NCBI RefSeq assembly: GCF_027943255.1
Contig: NC_072896.1
Location: 116,963,879 to 117,027,878 of the forward strand
DNA: 64,000 nucleotides
From: Anastrepha obliqua
Lineage: Eukaryota > Arthropoda > Insecta > Diptera > Tephritidae
Reading direction: 5' to 3'
Shown: positions 1 through 12,599 of the stretch, piece by piece
Layout of the letters: each line of letters begins with the position of its first letter
How positions within the stretch are numbered: the stretch's first letter is position 1
Program-made: the position numbers and the translations under genes
Notes under the pieces: model-generated
What the model was told of the DNA's origin: nothing
Databases searched by the model: none
The model's input: the letters and a program-made list of their open reading frames with translations, nothing else

Positions 1-217
1 TTTAGTACTGGTTTAGTAGTACACCTGTTTTTAAATTTACAAGCAAAATTTGTGTGTGGTAATTAAGGCAAACTACAAAAATTTGTACTACAATAGAGTT
101 ATAAATTTTGTGCTAAAATGTGTGCACTAAAAGTTTAATAAGAAAATATTAGAGCTGAAACAAAACTGAACAGTACTTTTTAGTACTGGTTTAGTACTAC
201 ACCTGTTTTTAAATTTA
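1..217. repeat. Direct repeat pair, about 39 bp, 178 bp apart
   Basis: Positions 1-39 and 179-217 are nearly identical, both opening with TTTAGTACTGGTTTAGTA and ending in TGTTTTTAAATTTA. The spacing suggests two units of a decayed tandem array that may continue off the left edge. No coding content is seen. Confidence 0.75.
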
Positions 218-284
218 ACACAAATAATTTGTATAAGAAAGGATTTCACTAAAATTTTACCAATGAAAAAGTATACTGATTATC

Positions 285-1760
285 AATAAATCAGGTCCCT
301 TCTCATCAGTAATGGCTGAAATTTTGGAACGTGCTCTGGCTACACTCAGTAGATGGGCTACCAGTTGCGGTCTCAGAGTCAATTCTGACAAAACGGAGTT
401 GATGCTATTCTCCTGAAAATACAAGCCTCCACCTTTTAAGCTTCCAAGACTTAACAACCAGTGTCTTACTCTTTCATCGGAAGTCACGTATGTTGGTGTA
501 ATACTTAACTTCAAGCTGCATATAGAAAATCGAGTTAAGAAGGCCAATATAGCCTTCTACGCCTGTAAATCTATGTTCGGTAAAAAATGGGTTCTCAAGC
601 CACGTGTCGTACTTTGGATGTACAACTTAGTGGTTCTGCCAATTTTGACATACGGTTGCCTAGTTTGGTGAGTAGCTCTTCAGAAAGGCTACAATACAAC
701 TAAACTAGAGAGAGTGCAGAGAACTACATGTGTGGGCATCACTGGTGCTTGTAGAATATGTCCCACTGCTGCGCTCAACTTTTTCTGCACTTACTTCCTG
801 TGGATTTTCAGGTTAACTCCCTTGCTGCTCAGAGTGCTATTAGATTGAAGGAAACTGGCCCTTGGAGACAACTTCCTGTAGGACATAGTAGCATCTTGAA
901 GCAGATCTCCCCTTCCTTCTCTCCCCTTTCAAAATGGAGTCTGGAGTGGGAGCGGGGGTTTACTCATGCAAAATGCTTCAGGATCGCTGTTGGAAGGGAG
1001 ATATTATTTAATATTTTTTCCGATAGTCAAGCTGCGATCAAAGCCCTGTCGTTGCCGTATTGCAGCTCTCTTCTGGTGAACTCCTGTAAGGAAGAACTCT
1101 AACGTCTCGAACGTGCAGGAAACATTTCCCTTATCGGGGTTCCGGGGCACAGGAATATAGAGGAAAATGAAGTTGAGCTTGCCAGGAAGGGGTCTGCAGA
1201 TCCGGTTCCAGCTGTCCCCTTTTCAGACATCGGTGTCCCCTTGGCCATCGTTAAATGGAAACTACACAATTTCTTTCTCAAAAAAGCACAAGACAGATGG
1301 AGATCTGTCTCATCGTGTGCTATTTCGAAAACACTATGGCCTCAATACGATAGAAACAGAACGCTAAAGGTGATGGGAGCCCCCCTCCATTCAATTTCAA
1401 AACTCAATGGGGGATCGGTACTCATGCGGAGAAGCTTGGAATTCCGTACAACTCCTATTGCAGACGCTGTGGGGATCCTGCAGAGAAACAGACTGTGGAA
1501 CACTTTCTCTGCAAATCTCCGGCTCTGGCGGCTAGGCGCTTGAGATTCCTTAGCGTGCCCTTTGGGGATGACTTGAAGAAATCCTCCAGCCTAGATCCCT
1601 AGCCTTTTTCTCCTCCACTACATCAACAGCACTGGATGGCTGTAGATGGGGTTCCCTAAATCTTTTCACAGGTAGTAGTCCACATTATGGTATCAAAACG
1701 GCACGTAAGTGCTACTTGAAGTGTACCTGGGGTACTCTTGTCATCTTACCTACCTACCTA
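285..1760 (+). pseudogene. Non-LTR retrotransposon (Jockey/R1-like) remnant: reverse transcriptase end plus RNase H
   Basis: The first part (about 285-880) reads as the thumb end of a LINE reverse transcriptase, with RWATSCGLRVNSDKTELM, TYVGVILNFKL and LPILTYGCLVW in order. It is broken by in-frame TGA codons at 414-416 and 669-671. From about 915 an RNase H domain follows (KMESGVG, then SDSQAAIKALS near 1019). The first catalytic TDG block present in the sister copy at 35035 is missing here, and so is the segment carrying QAEVLAI. The C-terminal cysteine region runs to about 1690, and the element ends near a TACC repeat at 1745-1760. It is dead; the clade assignment is by motif style only. 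Confidence 0.8.
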
Positions 1761-1779
1761 CGAATAAATTAAATTATTT

Positions 1780-2970
1780 TTGAAGCCGTAGGATTTTTTT
1801 GCTTGTAACAGAGGTCCTGAATAGTAAATTTTAAATTATAAATCCAGTATTTAAAAGCTTTTACTATACTATTCTAATTGTGAACATTTTGTTTTATTAG
1901 AATGTTAGATCTAATAACTTTCAACTTCAAATGGTAAGAGTTTATTCAAAGCTTGGTATTGAAAATGTGCACTCCTTATTTTGTTCTGAAAATATTTTAT
2001 TTGCTCATTCCCATATTTAAAGCTGTTTTCAAACAATTATTATTTTAGCATCTCGACACAATAGTGTACTAAAAAGTATGTACTAAAGATACTTACCAAG
2101 AAGTTGTAGTAAGCGCTTGAAGTTTTACACTAAATTTCAACTAATGGGTGTTTTATATTCACAGTTCTCTACAGCACAATAAATTTAATATTAATAACTT
2201 ATACTAAAATACTTTTTATCAAAAACATGCAAGCAACCACTGCTAAACCTTTAGCGTTAAAAGTCTTGTAGAGAAAATTCTCGCGCTAATTTTTTAAAAC
2301 ACAATGTTAGTATACAAATTTCTATATTACTGAATTCTGTTTCTAGAATTCTGAATACATATTTATGCCCTGAGGAAATTTTTTTAATTGCAATCATCTG
2401 TTAAAATTGTTGTGCTAATTTTTCTTATTTAAATTTCGATGAAAAAATGTTGACGAATGTAAAACCCAGGTTTCTTACCACAACTGGCATTCACTGAATA
2501 CAAATTTACCTTTGAAAAGGTTGGCACAAAAAAATATGCCTTAATACTGTACCAAATTTTTTTAATAAAATTTAAATTAAAGTTAAAAAAAAAAATAAAT
2601 TATAAAATTTATTTTAATACTGTACTAAATTTTTTTCAATAAATAGTTCCACTCAAGCCGAGTGCATATAGATGTGTTTTAAAAAAATTGTATTATAAAT
2701 TGTACTAAAATTTACTCCGATAATTTGAGACACAAAATTTCAATATAAATTCAAGCATTAATTTTATATTTCTAATTTTTCATTATTAACATAAGTGTGC
2801 TAAACATTTTGTTGCTACTGAATCATTAGTACTTATAATTTGGTACTAACAATTTTTAATCAGCATTTCACTAAGAAATTTCTGCAAGTAATTTTCTATC
2901 AAAAGAAATATATAAAGCCAGAAATTATGTACTAAAAAATCCTTACTTAAAATGACTCCAAGAGAAATTA
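1780..2970. repeat. AT-rich block with scattered GTACTAAAA motifs
   Basis: No gene is seen. The sequence is very AT-rich, and variants of TGTACTAAAA recur (for example near 2064, 2206, 2699 and 2926), as they do more densely in 4440-6320. It looks like the diverged flank of the same repeat field, split by the LINE insertion before it. Confidence 0.5.
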
Positions 2971-2974
2971 TATA

Positions 2975-4435
2975 CTTTTTTGCGCCTTTTTCTAACTCTA
3001 TTTTCAAAACTTAGATAATCGAAATGCTATATACAAAATTAGCCAAAATAAACAGGTAATGCCACAACTAGCCGTATACATACAAATATAAGTATTTTTC
3101 TCTTTCAACTGAACCGCCTGCTGCGTTTGTGGCAATTTCAGCAGACCACTTCAAACCAAATATGTAACACGAATACAACTAATTCTCCATCAAGGGGGCA
3201 CTACGCATGTTATTGTTTAGTTATATTTGTGTTATTTATTGATTTTAGTTTTTTTGCACGTGAAACATGGATTAGCACATTTTAGCATTTCAAATTGATA
3301 GCAAAGAAAGAAAACAAGAAAAAAAATGAATGAAAGAGAGACATGAAAAAATTGAGAAAGCTTTCAGCGGCAGAGTGTCACACGAGCAGGGCCGGGCAAG
3401 CATCCCGCCTCTATTCCAGCATCAGTACGAAACGAAACAGGTCCAATGAAAGACTTAAGCAACGAACCTGTTTGAAATTTCACTTTCTGGCGCAGAATTT
3501 AGCTGTGAGAACTAGTTTTCTGCATATTTTTACTGCACATTTTTTTCCAATGAACTTCTTTCTTTTTTTAAATATGTCAAATCATGCGTTACTTTCATTT
3601 AAGTAATGCAACGAAAAGGGAGCAAAAGTAAGAAATAAACAAAACAGAGATATGTATGTAGATGTACACATTTTTTGTGTGCTAATTTTGCTGAGAGTTT
3701 TGATTTTTAATTTTGCTACAAAAACTCAGTACGTGACGCAACTGCGTTGCAAAAGTTGTTGCTACGATTTCAATTAGCAACAACACACACTTAGCCGCTG
3801 GCAGGAACGCATGTATGCGCGGCAGAAATATTTTGCAATCTCCGACACCCAAACAACCAAGCGGCTGGACGCACAACAGCCACATTTAGGCCGCTAACGA
3901 GCTGCGTACTTTTCGCCATAAACTTTATCAATTTTCGGTCGCAAATTAAAATGCGAGCAATTACAAGCGCACAGGCGACTTAGGACACACTACCCAACAG
4001 CAGCAACGTTCGCAACAGTCGGAGAGTAGCTTAGGCGACTTAATATCCATTTGCGCGCCATGTAATCGTATTGGCTGCAGGCAAAACGCACAGGAAATTT
4101 GTGAAGCTTACTTTCAAGCTGCAGCCTGGCAATTGGCACGTAAATGGCTCCCATCAATTTTACGTGTAAATTCGACGCGTTGGCAAATTAAAATAAAAAA
4201 CAACAGCTATACAAGAATTTGAACACTATTAAGGAGCAGCATTTAGTGTTAGTGAGTGGTTGGGAGCCGCAGGCAAATGCGTTATAGTGGAAATATTGCT
4301 GGCATGTATGTATGTAGCAGAAAACCACTGATTTGGACATATTTCGAAGCAGTGTAACGCATTTCGATAGCGCTGGCAGTGATGCGTGCAACACGGATAA
4401 GCGTATGAGAAAAATATTTCATGTAAATGGGGTGC
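2975..4435. other. Apparently unique non-coding DNA
   Basis: No supported gene or element. Base composition is less AT-biased than on either side (about 3700-4200), with several CAACAG/GCAGC runs as in ordinary fly intergenic or intronic DNA. Short open frames here have no recognisable protein character. Confidence 0.5.
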
Positions 4436-4439
4436 TTTT

Positions 4440-6320
4440 ACATAGCTTCAAATTTTTTAAATTTTAACTCGTCGCCTTTCTACTAATTACTTTATTATAT
4501 TGATTTAGTATTTAAAGTGCTGCATTAAAATAATGCTCTGTAATGGTATAGAAATATTTTGTACTAAAAATTGCGTACTAAAAACTGTTGAAGAAAAAAC
4601 TTCTCTGCACCTCTAATGTTATGATGAAAGTACGCTACAAATTATTATAACTAAACACTGCGAACTATCAACTTTCAATTCGAATATCTCGATAAAACTT
4701 CCGCTGTAAATAAAATTTCAAGCAAAATAGGTTTTACTAAAAGTTCAAATTGCGCACTAAAATTTGTTTGAAGTTTATTTGTTTTAAAAGATTTGATACA
4801 TCAGTTCTAGGGTTCTAAGCAAGTAACAGAAATATTTTTTAATAAGAAAAATGTATCGAACACTTATTATAAAATATGAGCTTTAAATTATTATTTTATT
4901 ACACTAAACGTTTTTTTCTAAAACGCATACATTTTTTTCCGTGTTCACTCCTCTCGGGAGCATAGGGCCTCGACAAGACTCAGTCTTGCGTTGGTTTCGT
5001 TAATCTATTTGCTTTCTGACAGGGTAGGTGATTAGCCTGCCGGCGCCAGTCCTAAGTAGTGGGAATGCCCACGTGTCGTTGCTTAGGAACAACGCCCTCT
5101 TACTACTTGAAGCGCCATCTGTGTGTCACATTTTTCTGGCAGAAGGATCACACAGATGGTTGAGGATTGTTTTAGGATTCAAACCCACAACATCTGGCAA
5201 GGCAGGCTAGTGCACTTATGGTAGACTACCGAGACCGCACTTAACATTTTCTTCTGAAGTTTACACACAAATGTTCTAAAAACTGTTAAGTGTACTAAAA
5301 ATTAAAAAGCAGACGAACTTTAAATACCATCTTATTACACTAAACGTTGTGTTTCATCTAAAGATCACACATAAGTGTACTAAAAACTTTTAAATATACT
5401 AAAAACTAAGAAAAGAGCAACTTCAAAGGTTATCATTACGCCAAACAATGTTTACTTTAAACGTTCTATTTTTTAAATTTCAGCCAAAAGTGTACTAAAA
5501 ACTGTTAAGTGTACTAAAACCTAAAAAAATATCATCTTATTATGCTAAAAGTTTTTTCTAATATTTATTCACAAGTGTGCTAAAAACTGTTAAGTGTACT
5601 AAAAAGAGATAAGTGTACTAAAAACTAAAAATAAATACAAACTTTAAATGTTTTCTTACTACACAAAAATGATTTTTTTTCTAAAGTTCATACCTAATTG
5701 TACTAAAAACGTGTTATTATATTACAATAATTTGTATTGAAATTTTATACAAAAATATTTTGCTAATAATTGTTGTAGTTGCTTAGAAAGCAGGAATTCT
5801 AGTTTCCAATTAATTATTTTATACTAAAAATAACAAATTATTAACTATTATATTCGCTTAATGATGCAAGCATTTGTGTTAAAAAGTTGTGTACTTGTGG
5901 TATTTGGCATCAAACCTTATATTTTAGTACTCATATAAAATTAGTAATCCGTGTTCTCTCACGTTTCTGTGTGAGATTTGTACTAAAAGTACTACTACTA
6001 CACCTTTCTGTGTTGAGATTTGTACTAAAAACAGAACTTAAAAATTTAGTACACACATTTTAGTGTACTAAAAAAAATTACCGGAACAATTTTGTACTAA
6101 AATTTTACATATACTAAGAGTTCACAAATAATGCCCAACAACGGTATTTTATTAATATATTGTATCCCAAATGCGGTACTCAAATTTTACGAAACCTTTC
6201 CCAGCAATAATTCAATACGGTAATTTTATGCCCAGTAGGTACTAAATCATCATATATAACTAGAGAACCCTGAACTAAAGAATACCCAGGTCGATTAGTA
6301 ATAAAGACTAAAAATACATA
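4440..6320. repeat. Degenerate tandem repeat field built on GTACTAAAA
   Basis: More than a dozen copies of RTACTAAAA-type motifs occur, densest in 5270-5720. There they sit in a longer recurring unit: TTATTACACTAAACGTT, a T-rich run, then AAGTGTACTAAAAACTG and AACTTTAAAT. Unit length is variable, roughly 100-130 bp. A reverse-orientation cluster (TTTTAGTAC) appears near 5925-6065. No open frame or terminal repeat was found. It could be a decayed satellite or the body of an unrecognised element. Confidence 0.6.
4935..5240 (-). mobile_element. Candidate tRNA-headed SINE with a LINE-like tail
   Basis: Read on the minus strand, the 5' part (about 5235-5160) is tRNA-like and contains GGTTTGAATCC, a good match to the RNA polymerase III B box. 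A B box preceded by a D-arm-like stretch is typical of tRNA-derived SINEs; the A box is weak. An arm CCATCTGTGTG pairs with its complement about 20 bp away. The 3' end reads in one frame as VEALCSREE and a stop, resembling the C-terminus of a LINE reverse transcriptase. A second copy without the head lies at 22680-22875. It may instead be only a LINE remnant. Confidence 0.5.
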
Positions 6321-6324
6321 CAAA

Positions 6325-7795
6325 TAATTTTGTTTTAGTTTAACTTTATGCAACACCCTTTATTAAACATACACATTTCTAATCAAGAAATTTATGGCAC
6401 GAATATTTGCGCTCACGATCAGACACACCTTCGTGCGATAAAAAAAATGTGAGAGTAAAAAATCTAAATAAACAAAAAATCATTTCAACAGCCATATTTC
6501 GCATGCGCAGACGCATGCGATACTTAAAATGCAGAGTGCAATAAAGAGCAGTAAAATCAGCAGTAATTTCATATGTATTTGAAATAGCCAGCATTTATAG
6601 GCATGTCGCCGCTGTTGTGGCCGCAATACTTTTGCGGTGCCCAACAAAGATTCTGCATAGACTTGCGTAATTGGAAATGGCTTTTCATTTAATTTTATTG
6701 GCTGATTATTTACGTTAGTGTGCAAAATATAAACCACGTTTGCTGCTGGGTCATAGGTGTCAGCTTTTTTGAAATATTTTACGTATCTCCGTTATATCTT
6801 CTTCTGTCTATTTTCCTGTATTGAAATTTTCCGCGTTTTAACTGCTTTTTACGCTTTCGAAATGTTTAGTTCTAAGATCAAAGCTCAACAAGCAATTTGT
6901 ATTTAAAAGAGTAAAATGCTTATACCTAAGTCATGTTACTGAAATCCTATTGATATGGGCATAGAAAGATGTAAGGATGTAAAATATATCCTATAACACA
7001 TAATACAAATATTTTTAATTTTGTGTGAAATTTTTCGTAATTTTTCCGTTACTGCCAAAATCTCCTTCGGCATGTGTCGAACATATAGCAACGTCAAATT
7101 TATTTCAAATCATAAAAAGGGCAATCTGCTGCTTATCCCTGATCCCACATTAATGTTTGCAGTCTCTTAATCAAATTCGTTTAAAATATCAATGCGTATG
7201 TTGAAAACAAAAAAAGCCTCTAGCTTCCTTGTTTTTATAAACTCTTTCCTGTCCATTTATGTAATTGCTTAGTCTTTACACACTTTTCTTTTAATTAATT
7301 AAATTTTAGCAATCAAAAGTTTTATTTCTATTTGATTTTGTTTACAATTTCGTTTAATTTTGTTTTTTTTAATCTGCAGAAAAATGATTGGATTAACTTT
7401 GCGCTGCTAACAAAGCCAGTCGAAATCAATAAGAAATCGTTTAACATTAAAATTGTTTTACGTTTATAGTTTGACCTTTGCAATATGCCGCAGTTGTGAA
7501 TATATGCAAATAGGAAATGCAAGCTCGCTAAGCGAAATGTGCAAAAGTAAAACTTTTACATTTTAAATTTTTTGAGCTGAAAGCCGCAAAAATGAAACGA
7601 TTGCTAGGCACAAGAAAGGTAACGTGATGATGAAAATAAAGTTTTATATCAGTTTTAATCTCCTTACGGCTAAGCTGTATTTTTTAGGTATACGGAATTA
7701 TTTATGATTGGAAAGGTACGCATCTAGTTGGATGTTAAAGAGAAGAAAGTTTATTAAATTTTAAACTATATTAATCTAAAGTGAAAAAATCAACT
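6325..7795. other. AT-rich non-coding DNA
   Basis: No supported gene, RNA or element. Short open frames on the minus strand (near 6380-6740 and 7330-7520) lack protein-like composition and are disregarded. Confidence 0.5.
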
Positions 7796-7801
7796 CACAA
7801 A

Positions 7802-8070
7802 CTACACTAAAATTGGTGCCAAAACCGCACCATTGTTTGTCGTGACAGCTCTATGTAAGCTTTGGCCTGCTGAACAAAATGTTCCATTTGGCGCAATCTT
7901 AATTGATTCCCTCCGGTTGTTTGCTTTGATCATCCTCATGTCACCCTCCAGTTCGTCAATCCATTTTGAATTTGGTCTACCTTGTGCTTTCGTCGTAAAT
8001 GTTTTAGCGTCAATTACTCGCCTGCAGTGAATCTTGCTTGACAACTTTGTTGCTGCTTTCACATGCAAAT
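7802..8070 (-). pseudogene. LINE reverse transcriptase C-terminus fragment
   Basis: The minus-strand frame contains AQGRPNSKWIDELEGDMRMI, then WRES-type and QSLHRAVTTNNGA sequence. This matches the general GRPxxxWxDxVExDL pattern found near the C-terminus of many LINE polymerases of the RTE/CR1 style. Only about 90 residues remain, with no catalytic domain. Upstream sequence (8160-8280) is a purine-rich AAAGATAAGGA simple repeat. Confidence 0.55.
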
Positions 8071-8434
8071 TCTTCAGCAAGTGAGCAAAGCCCAGAGATA
8101 GCGAGCCGAGAAGTGGCGAATCGATGGCATCTAAAAATACTATTAACGTGTATTTTTCGTAAGCGGAAAGGTGAAGGTGAATATCAAGATAACGAAAAGA
8201 GTAAAGATAAAGATAGGAATAAAGGTGAGGATAAGGAGATAAAATTCAAGTTAGAACTAAAATTTAATAGCAAAAACTAATTACAGCTAATACCAATGGT
8301 TCAATTTTCGACCCGTATACAAGGTGGCGGAAAATTAATTATCTAACTTTGTTTTTAAATAACCTTTTTACTAAATAAAAAGGGCTAACTGTTATAGCTC
8401 CTAACACAAATGGCTTATAAGATTTATGTTCTTA

Positions 8435-9369
8435 GGTGCGCAAATAAGTTCTCGCTGTTTTTTTTTATGAAAAATACAACTTTATTCTGAAAAAATAGTT
8501 ACAAGTGAATCATTGAAAGTATTGCCTATCGCTGGCTACTACTTTTTCCCATATTTCTGGTAGATCTCGAATACCGTCGCGATAAAACTATTCATCTTTT
8601 GAGGCTATCCACGGATGAAGCCATTTTTTTACGTCTTCATATGAATGGAACTGCTGGTCAGCTAGACCATGAGCCATCGATCGGAACAGGTAATAATCGG
8701 ACGGCGCAATATCTGGAGAATATCGCGGTTGGGGTAGGATTTCCCATTTCAGTGTTTCCAGGTGGATTTGGCAACGTGAGGCCGAGCGTTTTCATGCTGT
8801 AGAATCACTTTTTCATGCCGCTGGAGCAGTTGTTCACAGGCGAAAAAACGACGTTCAACATCCCTTGGTTTTAACTCATAAGGAACTCAAGTCCCCTGTT
8901 TCTAAATCATCCCCAAAGCATGCAATCGCTTGGAAATGGATTGGCGGATAACTCCTAATACTGAAGCAAGCTCTTCTTGCATTTGACATGGATCCTCATT
9001 GAGCAATGTCTCCAGTTCAGCGTCCTCGAAGGCTTTTGGCCTTCCTTCACGCGGATCGTCCCCAACATCTTTGAACCAATCTCGGCAGGTTGTTTCACTT
9101 AAAGCAGCATCTCCATAAAGTTTTTGTAACTCTCGATGCGCTTCAGTCGCCGTTTTCTTCGAATGAAAATGGATAATCAACACTTCCCGCAAATGGCGAT
9201 TATTCGGTACAAAATCAGACATTTTCACAAAACCAAAAGTATATGATACCAATACAAAATCACTAATGTGGCGAAGCAGTTTGTTTACCATATGTCTAAG
9301 CTTGGTTTATGATGTTTAAGTTATGTTAGAAGCGACTAGCACACGCTGCTGGGGGCATCTATTGACACC
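8435..9369 (-). mobile_element. Internally deleted mariner element (family M1)
   Basis: The left (3') end begins GGTGCGCAAATAAG and is preceded by TA. The right end is also followed by TA, so the target duplication survives. Compared with the sister copy at 52452, the right (5') terminal repeat has lost about 22 bp: GGTG is joined directly to TCAATAGATG. A typical mariner is about 1.3 kb; this one is 935 bp. Confidence 0.85.
8510..9222 (-). pseudogene. Mariner transposase, broken (in 8435-9369)
   Basis: It starts MSDFVPNNRHLREVL and carries the N-terminal helix-turn-helix half (AEAHRELQKLYGDAALSE, SISKRLHALGM). After PYELKPRDVERR and FACEQLLQRHEK it jumps straight to VILQHENARPH. The block holding the first catalytic aspartate (GDEKW in relatives) is therefore missing, and the second has become glutamate. 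The C-terminal block is frame-shifted and has several stops. It cannot encode a transposase. Confidence 0.85.
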
Positions 9370-9374
9370 TAATA

Positions 9375-12150
9375 ATTTTATATAAACAAAGAAATAAATA
9401 AAAGTAAAAACACTAAAAATTAAAAAAAAAAGATGTTGGGTCTTGAAAAACTGTGCATGCTCCAGTACTGCAGCTGTATATTTCGCAAAAATTATAAGTC
9501 TTCATTGTACAAAGGGTTTCAAACATTTTTTTAACTAGTTAAAACTTGAGAATTTGATAAAAAATAAAAAAAAAAACAATTCAAATTTTTCACGGATGCT
9601 CAAGAATACATTTTTAAATTTGACTTTTGTACAGTTGTTTATTTTGAACTCCTTCTGTTTTCACACCTAATTTTCTTACTTATTTCCTCTTAGTGCTGCT
9701 TGGCACTCAGCGAACTTGCACAGAAACATTGATTTTTAGAAAAAATCTGTTTTCAAAATTTTAATAGTATTAGGAAACAATTGATTAATTTGATTGAAAC
9801 AGAGTGACAGAGGATATTTCAAAGTTTTGTAGCAAAAACAAAAAAAAAAAACAATAGTTCAATCGGTTGAGTTCCTTTTTATTTGTTGGAGTTTGAAAAT
9901 AGCTTTTATAATTTTTGAACACATATCCGCTTATAGATACGCCTGCTTTGTAGTTTTTGTAATTTTTGCCGAAAAAGGCTTTCCAGGAGAAATTAGCTTC
10001 AAAATATGTAAAACTTTGCGCAATTCGAAGCACTCTGTGCTTAGTAATAGCGTACAAACATAGTTTGGAATTTGTTTTAAAATAAATGGAAATGCTTCTA
10101 GCTTCTTAAGCTCTTGAGAAACTTGAAGGCATCGCCAAAAAATACTTCAGAAATGCTGAAGAAAAACGGAAAATGAGTTATAGGTAGTTCCATTGTACGC
10201 CAATTGTAGTATAAATTTAGATATGTTAATATTCATTACCATTTCGTAGTACGTCATTATTGTATTTAAGTGTAGGTTGTACTGATAGACTTGCAGTCAT
10301 ACTTAGACAGGTTCGGTCCATCGCGCTACCAGATGGAGTTTATTAGTTATGCGTTCACCTGCATGGTGCCTGTTTCCATTACGAATTTAAGGAAACATTT
10401 CCAACCCACTGCTGAGATATCCTCCAATCCATCGAACTGTGGTATATTGGATTTAATAATCCACCACAAAATGCCATACTACGGAATTTCGATTACTACT
10501 ACTTAAACTTTAAACCGCATAACTAAATTCTTAATACTGAACTTCAATCAAAGCAATTGACCAAAATTACCACTTTATAATTTCTTGCAAATCAATTTCT
10601 GCTAGGCATCTCTGACATCCCATTGATTTCGCATAAATCAGCTCATAAATATGTATGTAAATCAATCAATCTATCAATCAACAAATTGCAACTACTGACA
10701 GCCACATCATTGTCAAATCTATAAGCACAAATTTTGTAATAAATTGACCATTGCGGCAAGCAATACCACAAACAAAAACGAACAAAACTTGGTGGTGCTT
10801 AAACTAAAGAGACCATAAATTTGCCAATCCAAACTGAGAGAGCGCAAACATAAAAAAAAATAAGCAAGCCAAAAAATAGTGTAGCATTAAAAGTGAATAA
10901 AAGAGCAAAACCGCATAGAACTAATAGCCGAAATCGATTCACTTGGAAGCAGTGCAGGCACGATTAATGTGTTGAACGCATAAATAAATCAAGTCATTTT
11001 ATTTTGGGCGCTCTACGCACTTTGACAGCGCGCGCATGGGCAAAGCGCGTTCACATTTGCATGAGCGCACACACGCACACACGCATACGCCAAGTGGTAT
11101 GCAAAAATGTCCATAGAAGTAAGTCTTTACTTAAGTGCATGTGTACGTGCGTACGTGCGTTTGTGCATTTGTCACACGTTTATTGTGGCAGGAAGTCGAT
11201 TGACCTAATTTCGGGCAAATCAATTTATTTTCTTCTACATTTTAATTTACTGCCAAACATTTTACTTCACTAACTTACAATTATGCAAGCGCGTGCGGCA
11301 TTTTAAAACTATCAAAGAGATTTTTTCATTTCACTAATGAATTTACTTTTCGTACGCCATTCGAATTGCGCCAAAGGCTTTCCATCCTTTTAACTAACAA
11401 AATTTCCAAGTGACGGCTTTGCATATTTTTCGCCGTTTCATTGATACATTTTGCCACCATTAACGCTTCCTACGCACTCGTCATTTGCCAAGCAGCTGCC
11501 GAAAGGCAAACATTTCGCACCATATTCAGGATTTCGTAACATTCATCAGCGCTTACCATCTGTCATTATTATCGAGTTTTTTTTTTGTTTTTGGTTTTTA
11601 CTTTACCACTTCGCATAATACTTGCTTATGATTTCAAATAACTACTTCGTACGTGGACTAGTGCATACATTTATTTGAGCATATGTGCATGTGTGCGTGT
11701 TTAGTTAATTTTCATGTGCAGAAAAGTACTCGTACAACTGTTGCAGTACAACTTTTCGAAATGCCAAATCAACTTGACGTAATCGCCGCGCAGACAAGCA
11801 ACATGCTACCATTCATTTATTTATTTATTTCTGTTTCTGTTGTTGCTAACTAGTGGCGTTGGTGGGGAATCGGCGACAAAAACTAGATAGCGCATTATGC
11901 AAGTTAATGCATGGCGTATGTGCTCATGATTCTATGGAGATCGGTTTGGTGACAGAGTGACACAGTTCGCAGTAAGTGAATTTGTATCATAAGCAATGAA
12001 GCTGCTGCAGAAAAACAATTAAATATTTTGCATGGTAAAGCAGCACAGCGACCGCTAAAGCCGTATGGATGTGTGTGCGTGACTACCACTCAGTTGGTTC
12101 CAAGTTCGAAGACCATTTTTGGCATGAAACATCAAATAGATCATAGATCG
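9375..12150. other. Long non-coding stretch, apparently unique
   Basis: Nothing supportable as a gene. There is a short ATCA-type repeat near 10660 and alternating CA/TG sequence near 11060-11170. The rest is A/T-run-rich dipteran intronic or intergenic style DNA. Confidence 0.5.
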
Positions 12151-12154
12151 TTTT

Positions 12155-12255
12155 TTCTTATAGCGGCCACCCTTCGGCAGGCAATAACAAAACTCTGAGT
12201 GCATTCTGTCATGAGAAAGCTTCTCATAATAAACCAACTGCTATTCGGAGAAGCA
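12155..12255 (+). repeat. Dispersed repeat R1 (partial copy)
   Basis: Contains GCGGCCACCCTTCGGCAGG, then CATGAGAAAGCTTCTCATAA and CTATTCGGAGAAGC. The CTGCnnTTCGGAG end is shared with the copy at 60925-61050, which continues further. I recognise this as a repeat style common in tephritid DNA; its element class is not certain. Confidence 0.5.
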
Positions 12256-12424
12256 CTATAAATAAGAAAAAATGTTTAGCCTCCATACCGTTGAAGGATG
12301 TCTGTGCCAATTCATAATACCGAATAACCTAGTGTCTGTTTTGCTTGTTTTAGTTGTTTCATTACTAAATGGTTTAACAAGCTTTGCTACTAAGTCTTAA
12401 AATACTCAAATACCAGCGTAGTTT

Positions 12425-12590
12425 GAATAGGTTAAGATAAATGGCTGCCCACGCGAGGGACTCACTTGGACAAAGAATCCTAATTCGCCCATTGTGATGC
12501 CATACAGAAAAAAAAAACAGAATGAAAAGAACCAAACAGGGAGGGAAAAAGGAAGATGACTTGGGATTAGGTGGTGTCTCATTACAATAT
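12425..12590 (+). repeat. Dispersed repeat R2, copy 1
   Basis: Shares GGTTA..ATAAATGGC.GCCC.CGC, CTCACT.GGAC, TGTGAT..CATACAGA and a GAGGG.AAAA run with 26223-26370 in the same orientation. No open frame. Probably a short interspersed or LINE-derived repeat. Confidence 0.6.
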
Positions 12591-12599
12591 ATAAATAAT

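Noticed and set aside
8160..8280. Lys/Glu/Asp-rich charged peptide
   Set aside because: Translation of a purine-rich simple repeat.
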